The notes below the pieces were generated by a model. The model did not search any database and was not told where the DNA came from. It saw only the letters and a program-made list of their open reading frames with translations. From DSBX01 sp046484845 (GTDB taxonomy: Bacteria; Hydrothermota; Tepidihabitantia; Tepidihabitantales; Tepidihabitantaceae): a stretch of 13,292 nucleotides of DNA. The position numbers and the translations under genes were made by a program. Positions 7,757 through 13,292 of this stretch are shown here, one piece after another (position 1 is the first letter of the stretch; every line of letters starts with the position of its first letter). Location of the stretch: the NCBI GenBank assembly GCA_046484845.1, contig JAWOIB010000023.1, positions 1-13,292 of the forward strand, given 5' to 3'.

Positions 7757-8065
7757 ATGAAACTCACCATAACCGGCCGCCACTTCGAGATCACCCCGTT
7801 CCTGCGCAGCCACGTGGAGGAGAAACTCTCACGGCTGGAGTCCTACAATGACCGTATCCACGAAGCAGAAGTCGTGCTCTCCAAGGACCATGTCAACGAG
7901 ATCGCCGAAGGCCGGGTCCACATCGGTCACACGGTCATTCCTGCCCGCGCCGAGTCAACCGACATGTACGCCTCGGTCAACGAGCTCTTTGACCGACTGC
8001 TGGTCCAGATGAAGCGCCATGAGGGCAAGCTCCGCGACCGCAAACGCCAGCCCGCCGACGACTGA
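7757..8065 (+). CDS. hpf: ribosome hibernation-promoting factor, short HPF/RaiA family
   Basis: A 102-residue cytosolic protein of the short HPF/YfiA type, which binds the 30S decoding region and inactivates or dimerises ribosomes in slow growth. The fold is recognisable from MKLTITGRHFEITPFLRSHVEEKLSRLE, the beta strands EAEVVLSKD and VHIGHTVIPA, and the terminal helix DMYASVNELFDRLLVQMKRHEGKLRDRK, where the basic helix contacts rRNA. There is no long-form C-terminal dimerisation domain. GGAG lies six bases before the ATG. The stop overlaps the start of hprK by one base (TGATG). An hpf-hprK neighbourhood is familiar from rpoN-linked PTS clusters in other bacteria, though rpoN is not seen here. 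Confidence 0.94.
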   Translation: MKLTITGRHFEITPFLRSHVEEKLSRLESYNDRIHEAEVVLSKDHVNEIAEGRVHIGHTVIPARAESTDMYASVNELFDRLLVQMKRHEGKLRDRKRQPADD

Positions 8066-9126
8066 TGATCACGCCTCCGGGGTCAGGACCTCTGCCCACG
8101 CCCACCGATCGTCCTCAGAACGGCGGTGGCCAGCCTGCCGCCTCGTCCAAGAAGATAACGGTCGGCGCGCTGCTCACCGAGATGAAGGACGACTGGCACC
8201 TCGTCCTGGTCGCCGGGGAAGCCGGTCTCGACCGCCACTACGTAATCTCACCTGATATCCACCGACCCGGTATGGCCCTCGCCGGTCACACGGGAGTCTT
8301 TCTTGCCGAACGCATCCAGATCGTCGGCAGCACGGAACTCAGCTTCCTCGAAACGCTCGACGATGACGCCGCGCGCGCCGCAGTCCGCAGGGTGTTCGAG
8401 CTCGCGCCACCCTGCTTCGTCGTCACGAAGAATCACGACCTGCCGCCCGTCTGGTCCGACGAATCGAAACGCACTGGCATCCCCGTCCTGCGCACGCCGA
8501 TGGACACAACTCCCTTTATCCACCGGCTCAGCGCCTACCTCGACTACCGGCTGGCGCCCGAGGCCTTCGTTCACGGAGAGCTGGTCGACGTCTTCGGTGT
8601 CGGCCTGCTGGTCACCGGCGTGTCCGGCATCGGCAAGAGCGAGTGCGCGCTCGACCTGGTGGACCGAGGTCATCGCCTGGTCGCTGATGACATCGTCAAG
8701 GTTCTGCGCCGCGGCACCGGCATTCTGATGGGCTATTCCGCGGCCCGCTCTCCCCTGCTCGCTCACCACATCGAAATCCGCGGGGTCGGCATCGTCGACG
8801 TCTCCAGCCTCTATGGCGTCCGGGCGATAAGAGTGCAGAAGCGTATCGAGATAGAGGTGAACCTTGTTCAGTGGCGACAAGGTATGGACTACGAACGGGT
8901 TGGAATTGAGGACCAGCTCGCTGACGTCCTCGGCGTGCACGTCCCTCGCGTCCAGATCCCGGTCATTCCCGGGAAGAACCTCGCCCTGGTGCTCGAGGTG
9001 ATTGCCAAAAACCACATCCTGAAGGTCTTCGGCTACCACCCCGCCAAGGTCTTCAACGACGAGCTGATGCGGGTGATGCGAGGCACCCGCCGTGTCGACC
9101 CCTTCATAACCGATGACCCCGAGTAG
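8065..9126 (+). CDS. hprK: HPr kinase/phosphorylase
   Basis: The family phosphorylates and dephosphorylates a serine of HPr, linking metabolic state to PTS function and catabolite control. Of 353 residues, about 30-155 form the N-terminal domain (KKITVGALLTEM, IQIVGSTELSFLETL) and about 160-345 the catalytic domain. Seen there are His170 in FVHGELVDVFGVG, the Walker A GVSGIGKS at 185-192, the catalytic acidic pair ADD (208-209), the signature IEIRGVGIVDVSSLYG (236-251), and IPVIPGKNLA (298-307). All expected catalytic residues are kept, so it should be active. The first ~28 residues are a Pro/Gly-rich extension not typical of the family. The ATG overlaps the hpf stop. No HPr gene is visible in the window, so its substrate must be encoded elsewhere. 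Confidence 0.96.
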   Translation: MITPPGSGPLPTPTDRPQNGGGQPAASSKKITVGALLTEMKDDWHLVLVAGEAGLDRHYVISPDIHRPGMALAGHTGVFLAERIQIVGSTELSFLETLDDDAARAAVRRVFELAPPCFVVTKNHDLPPVWSDESKRTGIPVLRTPMDTTPFIHRLSAYLDYRLAPEAFVHGELVDVFGVGLLVTGVSGIGKSECALDLVDRGHRLVADDIVKVLRRGTGILMGYSAARSPLLAHHIEIRGVGIVDVSSLYGVRAIRVQKRIEIEVNLVQWRQGMDYERVGIEDQLADVLGVHVPRVQIPVIPGKNLALVLEVIAKNHILKVFGYHPAKVFNDELMRVMRGTRRVDPFITDDPE

Positions 9127-9547
9127 TCCGAACCACCAGGGGCCCGTCTGCCCGCAACAGGAAGTTGTCGGGGTCATTGTCGGCTACGGCGACCTGCCGA
9201 ACGCTCTCCGCGAAGCCGCCCTGTCGATCATCAACGACCCCGAGGCCCTCGAAGCCGTCTCCAGCGTATCGCGCCGCGCCGAGGGGCTTGATGCCAGGCT
9301 CGACGCGATAGTCGCCCGCTCACCCGGCAAGGCGATACTGCTGTTCGCGGACCTCTACGGGTCGAGTTGTGCGCTCAGTGGAATTCGGTTCCAGGACCGA
9401 CACCCGGGAACAGCCGTGCTGTGCGGTGTGAACCTGCCGATGCTGGTTCGCTTCCTCCACTACCGTCGCCGGCTCTGCTACGCCGAATTGGCCAGCTTCC
9501 TTCGCCAGACCGGCAGCGAAGAAATCCGCCCGGCCGGGAAGCCCTGA
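9113..9547 (+). CDS. PTS EIIA mannose-family-like protein lacking the phosphorylated His
   Basis: A 144-residue protein with the EIIA-Man fold. VVGVIVGYGDLPNALREAA (18-36) corresponds to the first strand and active loop, where the family normally has an SHG or THG with the phosphorylated histidine, and ILLFADLYGSSCALSGI matches the second conserved block (usually DLFGGSP). The His position is Tyr25 (codon TAC at 9185-9187), and a simple His-to-Tyr exchange is seen rather than a frame error. A phosphotransfer role is therefore unlikely; a regulatory or binding role is inferred. The last ~15 residues (QTGSEEIRPAGKP) look disordered. The ATG lies within the last codons of hprK (14-base overlap) with a weak ribosome-binding site, so an internal start is possible. 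It ends the plus-strand operon and is convergent with purL. Confidence 0.8.
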   Translation: MTPSSPNHQGPVCPQQEVVGVIVGYGDLPNALREAALSIINDPEALEAVSSVSRRAEGLDARLDAIVARSPGKAILLFADLYGSSCALSGIRFQDRHPGTAVLCGVNLPMLVRFLHYRRRLCYAELASFLRQTGSEEIRPAGKP

Positions 9548-9584
9548 ACCCGGGTCGCGCCACCCCTGCCCGGGGCGTTCTGCG

Positions 9585-12449
9585 CTACAGTTGCCTGGTC
9601 AGCGCTCTCCGCCAGACGGCCTCGGCCTGGCGGAGATCAAGTTCAACGACCCGCTCGCCCTTCAGCCCGTAGACGACAAGCCGCGCCTCGGCGGTCGTCC
9701 GGCCGATGGCAGCACAGGGCAGCCCGCGCAGCAACCTCTCGAACTCCGCCCGCCGATTCGGAGCGACCTCGCAAAGAAACCTGGTGTTGGACTCGCTGAA
9801 GAGCAGGAAGTCATCGCGCCGGAACCGCTTTGCCCCCGGTGCGCTGCGGAGCCGAACCTCGCAACCCACCGGCCCGGGGAAAGCCATCTCCGCCAGTGCC
9901 ACCCCAAGCCCACCCTCCGAGAGGTCGTGACAGGACCTGACCAGGCCCCGGGCGATTGCTCCACCCAGCGCCCTCATCAATCGTCGCCCCCTGGCCGGGT
10001 CGACCTTGGGCACGTCCCGGCCCAGACCCTGGCAGATCCGGTAGTACTCGCTGCCGCCCAGCTCCTCGTGAGTCTCACCCAGCAGGTAGATGGCCGATCC
10101 CGGCGACTTGAAATCCGGAGTAACCGAACGCCTGCCGTCGGCGATGACGCTGACCGCGGATATCAGCAGCGTCGGCGGAATCGGCAGGGAATCACCCGTC
10201 GCTGTCCGGAACTCGTTGTACAAAGAGTCCTTGCCCGAGATGAACGGCGTCCGGTAGCCCAACCCGATGTCATAGCATGCCTGGGCGGCCCTTACCAGCC
10301 CTGCCAGCTGGTCAGGCCGGTCCGGGCTCCCCCAGCAGAAGTTATCGAGCAGCGCCATCATCTCGATGTCGCCGCCCGCTGCCACGCAGTTGCGCAGGGC
10401 CTCGTCGATCGCCGATGCCGCCATCCAGTACGGGTCGACCAGGCCGTACCTCGGGCGCAGCCCACAGGCAACGACCACCGCGCGGTGCGAGCCGGGTCGG
10501 GGCGAGATGACGCAGGCATCGGTAGGCCCGGTCGAGTCAGAACCGCAGAAAGGCTTCATCACGCTCAGACCCTGGACCTCGTGGTCATACTGCCGCACGA
10601 CCCATTCCTTGCTGGCGATGTTCGGGGCCTGCAGCAACTGCAGCATAACCGGCGTCAGGTCGCGCCGCACCCTGATCATCGGGTCGGGCACATCAGGCCG
10701 CCGCCAGCGGGCCTGCTTCCGTCCGACGCTCCAGCCGTTGTGCAGGAACTTCATGTCGATGTCGGCGACCTCGTATCCACGCCAATACAACGCCAACCGC
10801 CGGGTCCCGGTGGTCCGGCCGATGACGGTCGCCTCCACGTCGTGCCCTGACGCCAGCTCCAACAGCTTGCCGACCTTCGACTGCGCGCAGAAGACAACCA
10901 TTCGCTCCTGCGCCTCTGAAATCCAGACCTCGGCCGGGGTCAGCCCCTCGTACTTCAGCGGTACGCGGTCGAGATGAATCTCGCAGCCGCTCTTACCGGC
11001 CAGCTCGCCGACCGAACTGGACAACCCGCCACCGCCGCAGTCGGTCGTGGCGTCAATCAGGTTCAGGTCGCGCGCCTCGAGCATGAGGTCGAGCACCTTC
11101 TTCTCCTCGATCGGGTTGCCGATCTGCACTGCTCCGCCGGAAAACTCCTGCGATGCCCCATCGAGCTCCAGTGACGCGAAAGTCACCCCATGGATACCGT
11201 CCCGGCCGGTCCGGCCGCCCAGCAGCACAATCGCCTGACCCTTACGGACGCTCTTCTTCAGCCGCTTGCGCGGAATGATGCCCAGCGTTCCGCAGAACAC
11301 CAGGGGATTGCCCATGAACCGCTCGTCGAAGTACACAGCGCCGTTCGCGGTCGGAATGCCCATCCGGTTTCCGTAATCCCGGACCCCGCGCACAACCCCG
11401 CGCATCACCTGCCTCGGGTGCAATACTCCCTCGGGCACATCCACCGGCTTGCTCGAAATCGGCGCAAAGCAGAACACATCCGTGTTCAGAATCGGCCGCG
11501 CTCCCTGGCCGGTACCCAGACAGTCCCTGATGACCCCGCCGATCCCGGTTGCGGCCCCGCCGTACGGCTCCAGCGCCGAAGGATGATTGTGGGTCTCAAC
11601 CTTGAACGTCAGCGCGTACTCGTCGTCAAACGCTATCGCCCCGGAGTTGTCATGGAAAACGGACAGGCACCAGTCCGGGTTCAGCTCTCGCGTCAGCCTG
11701 AAGATCGTGGACTTGAGCAGGTTCTTGATGACGCGGCCGTCATGGTCTATCTCACCCCGAAAGGTCTTGTGCTGGCAATGCTCGGACCAGGTCTGGGCGA
11801 ACGTCTCGAGCTCCACGTCGGTCGGCTCCCGGCCCAGTTCACCGAAGTGCCGCTGCAAAGCCAGCATCTCCTCGCGGTTCAGGGCCAGCAAGCCCCGGCG
11901 GGAAATGCCCTCCAGTTCGCGCGGCGACCTGCCCGACAGCCGAACGGTCCGGCGTCGGAACCGATACGGCCGCGGGACAGCAAACACCGCCTCTCCCGGC
12001 CGGGCGACATGCTCGATCAGCGGGTTCATTATCAACGCGCAGATGACCCGCTTCTCGCCCAGACTCAGCCGCCGATTGAAGGCATAGCCCCTCCCGGTAC
12101 GCAACTCCGCGCCGGGGAAACCCATATCGGCCAGGGCCCGCAGTGTGCTCGCCTCGCTCGGGTCCATCACACCCGGGTTGTGGAGCACCTCGATATCCAG
12201 CCTGGCGACCTCTCCCATCGACACCCCAAACCCCTCACTCACCGGGTCAGAGAGGAGTTCGCGGGCGATCCGCTCGACCGCCTTCCGCTCGCCGGGCTCA
12301 TCGCCGGCCGCGCTGAGTCCCCTCACGAAGTACAGCCGGGAGAAAACCACCTCGGTCAGGTTGCGCAGCCCCGACCCTGCCAGGTCCGAGCGAAGGGCCT
12401 GCGCGACCGGGTCACGCCCGCGCTTGGTGACGGCCACTCGCCAGAACAC
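9585..12449 (-). CDS. purL: phosphoribosylformylglycinamidine synthase, two PurS-like units fused to PurL
   Basis: Catalyses FGAR plus ATP plus ammonia/glutamine to FGAM, step four of purine synthesis. The 954 residues hold a PurS-like unit at about 3-72 (RVAVTKRGRDPV, RLYFVRGLS, ARELLSDPV), a second at about 84-150 (LDIEVLHNPGVMDPSEAS, ending MNPLIEHV), a helical linker (EEMLALQRHFGELGREPTDVE), and the PurL core with TWSEHCQHKT (catalytic His224), KVETHNHPSALEPYGGA, DCGGGGLSS and a second AIR-synthase half (GSDSTGPTDA, ISGKDSLYNEF, SCHDLSEGGLGVA). It ends without a glutaminase domain, so a separate PurQ is needed. The GTG at 12449 is chosen because homologues start just before such an RVAV strand and a promoter lies directly upstream. 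The TTG at 12482 would be part of the -35. Confidence 0.93.
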   Translation of the reverse strand: MFWRVAVTKRGRDPVAQALRSDLAGSGLRNLTEVVFSRLYFVRGLSAAGDEPGERKAVERIARELLSDPVSEGFGVSMGEVARLDIEVLHNPGVMDPSEASTLRALADMGFPGAELRTGRGYAFNRRLSLGEKRVICALIMNPLIEHVARPGEAVFAVPRPYRFRRRTVRLSGRSPRELEGISRRGLLALNREEMLALQRHFGELGREPTDVELETFAQTWSEHCQHKTFRGEIDHDGRVIKNLLKSTIFRLTRELNPDWCLSVFHDNSGAIAFDDEYALTFKVETHNHPSALEPYGGAATGIGGVIRDCLGTGQGARPILNTDVFCFAPISSKPVDVPEGVLHPRQVMRGVVRGVRDYGNRMGIPTANGAVYFDERFMGNPLVFCGTLGIIPRKRLKKSVRKGQAIVLLGGRTGRDGIHGVTFASLELDGASQEFSGGAVQIGNPIEEKKVLDLMLEARDLNLIDATTDCGGGGLSSSVGELAGKSGCEIHLDRVPLKYEGLTPAEVWISEAQERMVVFCAQSKVGKLLELASGHDVEATVIGRTTGTRRLALYWRGYEVADIDMKFLHNGWSVGRKQARWRRPDVPDPMIRVRRDLTPVMLQLLQAPNIASKEWVVRQYDHEVQGLSVMKPFCGSDSTGPTDACVISPRPGSHRAVVVACGLRPRYGLVDPYWMAASAIDEALRNCVAAGGDIEMMALLDNFCWGSPDRPDQLAGLVRAAQACYDIGLGYRTPFISGKDSLYNEFRTATGDSLPIPPTLLISAVSVIADGRRSVTPDFKSPGSAIYLLGETHEELGGSEYYRICQGLGRDVPKVDPARGRRLMRALGGAIARGLVRSCHDLSEGGLGVALAEMAFPGPVGCEVRLRSAPGAKRFRRDDFLLFSESNTRFLCEVAPNRRAEFERLLRGLPCAAIGRTTAEARLVVYGLKGERVVELDLRQAEAVWRRALTRQL

Positions 12450-12454
12450 AAGGC

Positions 12455-12482
12455 AGGATAGAGCCGGCGGCCGGGCAGTCAA
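12455..12482 (-). promoter_or_regulatory. candidate promoter giving a leaderless purL mRNA
   Basis: TTGACT (12482-12477), a 16-base spacer, TATCCT (12460-12455), then five bases before the GTG at 12449. No Shine-Dalgarno precedes the GTG. The first codon of the longest frame (TTG, 12482) coincides with the -35 box. Confidence 0.5.
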
Positions 12483-12497
12483 GCGGATATTTGCCGC

Positions 12498-12513
12498 CGG
12501 TCGGGCGCGACCG
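12498..12513 (-). terminator. hairpin between the membrane-protein gene and purL
   Basis: A perfect six-pair stem, CGGTCG/CGACCG, with a four-base loop lies after the stop of the upstream gene and before the purL promoter. It is placed as a terminator would be, but no U-run follows, so it may be only a weak or factor-assisted stop. Confidence 0.3.
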
Positions 12514-12533
12514 ACGACGGCCGGTCCCGGAAG

Positions 12534-13064
12534 CTAGCCCTCCGGGCCGAAAACGTCTCTCAGGAGCAGCTCCAACTCGCGGTCCAGGGAATCCAGCTCC
12601 GGCCCTTCCCGCGCCAACACGGTCCGCACGTAACGCGAAACCGTGTTGACCAACTGCCTGTACCGCTCGAAGACCGTGCTGCGGTAACGCTCAAGCTCGC
12701 GCTGGCTTCGGAACGCTGCCAACGAATCCAGTTCCGCCAGGTTCGCCCGGGTACCGGCAAGCTCGGCCGATATCACGGTAGCCAGCGACTCCTGCTCTGC
12801 GGTCGGGAAACTCACCTGCGCATGGTAGCGCTCGTAGCGCTGCTCGATTCGATGCAACCGACGCCTGGTGCCGGACCGGAACTGACGAAGCCCCTCGTCC
12901 GGCTGTCGTGGCTGCAACTGCACCGGGGCCTCAACCGGCTGAATCCGGCGAACACTCCTAACGACAACCAACGCGGCGGCCACTACGGTCATCAACAACA
13001 ACAGGCCTACCAACAGGAACAACGCTGTCCGTCTCTTATCCGCCTGTCCGATTCTGGTACTCAT
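12534..13064 (-). CDS. single-pass membrane protein with charged helical periplasmic region, unknown function
   Basis: A 176-residue product with a short basic cytoplasmic end (MSTRIGQADKRRT), one membrane helix at about 14-36 (LFLLVGLLLLMTVVAAALVVV), a Pro/Gln-rich spacer (QPVEAPVQLQPRQ), then about 120 residues rich in Arg, Glu, Leu and Gln that should form long helices or a coiled coil (RRLHRIEQRYERYHAQ, SQRELERYRSTVFERYRQLV, ELDSLDRELELLLRDVFG). I recognise no domain; it could be a scaffold or sensor-type envelope protein. The ATG at 13064 is chosen because the ATG at 13073 lies inside a TATAAT -10 box. It is upstream of purL on the same strand, 84 bases away, with its own promoter. High A+T around its start contrasts with the GC-rich surroundings. 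Confidence 0.72.
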   Translation of the reverse strand: MSTRIGQADKRRTALFLLVGLLLLMTVVAAALVVVRSVRRIQPVEAPVQLQPRQPDEGLRQFRSGTRRRLHRIEQRYERYHAQVSFPTAEQESLATVISAELAGTRANLAELDSLAAFRSQRELERYRSTVFERYRQLVNTVSRYVRTVLAREGPELDSLDRELELLLRDVFGPEG

Positions 13065-13071
13065 TACTGAC

Positions 13072-13101
13072 ATTATAATACGGACAGGCCGGGGAGTTCA
13101 A
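13072..13101 (-). promoter_or_regulatory. candidate promoter giving a leaderless mRNA for the membrane protein gene
   Basis: TTGAAC (13101-13096), an 18-base spacer and a perfect TATAAT (13077-13072). The ATG at 13064 begins seven bases after the -10, where transcription is expected to start. No Shine-Dalgarno is present. Confidence 0.6.
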
Positions 13102-13292
13102 ACATACGCAAACACCGGCCTCGCCCGAGGCGGATGTCAATTCAGCCAACCCCATCCTCCTCCCGACCCGGCCGGCGCATCCCGGTTCGCAGAGTTATAC
13201 ACGAGCGAGGCGGCCGGTTTTCCGGCTACCTGCGAACTACCGAGGCTCGAACCGGCTATCTAACGCGAAATAGACGATTTAGCCGATCCGAG
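13102..13292. other. intergenic tail with inverted repeats, no gene seen
   Basis: No coding frame with family features, tRNA or terminator could be supported here on either strand. It contains a 6-bp palindromic stem GCCTCG/CGAGGC (13118-13131), and a stem TTCGCAG (13186-13192) pairing with CTGCGAA (13230-13236) that encloses a perfect GCCGG-TTTT-CCGGC hairpin (13213-13226). The role is unknown. Confidence 0.4.

Noticed and set aside
9548..9584. Possible bidirectional terminator between the EIIA-like gene and purL
   Set aside because: Only a four-pair CCCC/GGGG stem with no T-run on either strand, so it is too weak to call.
9591..12461. Plus-strand frames of over 400 codons opposite purL
   Set aside because: They are rich in Arg, Pro and Ala with no domain, and purL motifs cover the minus strand throughout.
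13230..13265. GGTTCGAGCC on the minus strand resembling a tRNA T-arm
   Set aside because: The flanking five bases do not pair, and no acceptor, anticodon or D arm could be built.

Overview
The window is GC-rich and gene-dense, with no mobile element, CRISPR array or tRNA that I can see. It reads as chromosomal housekeeping DNA from an uncultured, probably diderm bacterium. Signal-peptide proteins, an apparent outer-membrane beta-barrel ending in Phe, and a two-PurS/PurL fusion remind me of candidate division WOR-3/Stahlbacteria. That placement is from memory and is tentative.

Left block (1-1884, minus strand): a cyclic-nucleotide-binding-fold protein, cytidylate kinase (cmk), a 37-codon ORF joined by start/stop overlaps on both sides, and the N-terminal 169 codons of an acylglycerol-phosphate acyltransferase (plsC) that runs off the left edge. 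One promoter candidate with a short leader sits in front. A barrel-like outer-membrane protein (1914-2600, minus) follows. It is divergent from a secreted TPR protein (2768-4405, plus), which is followed closely by an NMT1/THI5-type solute-binding protein (4419-5384).

Central block (5400-9547, plus): a large SRP RNA with an Alu-like 5' domain lies directly before dnaX, as in Bacillus. Then come recR, hpf, hprK and a mannose-family PTS EIIA-like gene, with tight or overlapping junctions. The block joins DNA replication and repair, ribosome hibernation and PTS-type regulation. The EIIA-like protein has Tyr where the phosphorylated His should be, and no HPr or Enzyme I gene is visible.

Right block (9585-13101, minus): a purL with two N-terminal PurS-like units and no glutaminase domain, preceded by an unrecognised single-pass membrane protein with a charged helical periplasmic part. 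The last ~190 bases hold no gene, only inverted repeats.

The most interesting pattern is regulatory. In three minus-strand genes (the barrel protein, purL and the membrane protein) a -35/-10 pair lies 5-7 bases before an ATG or GTG, with no Shine-Dalgarno. In the first two, the longest-ORF start codon lies inside the promoter itself. Transcription would then begin at or next to the start codon, giving leaderless mRNAs, while neighbours such as the TPR gene and hpf carry clear Shine-Dalgarno sites. No wholly new multi-gene system is evident; the remaining points of interest are the altered EIIA, the SRP RNA/dnaX overlap and the coupled 37-codon ORF.
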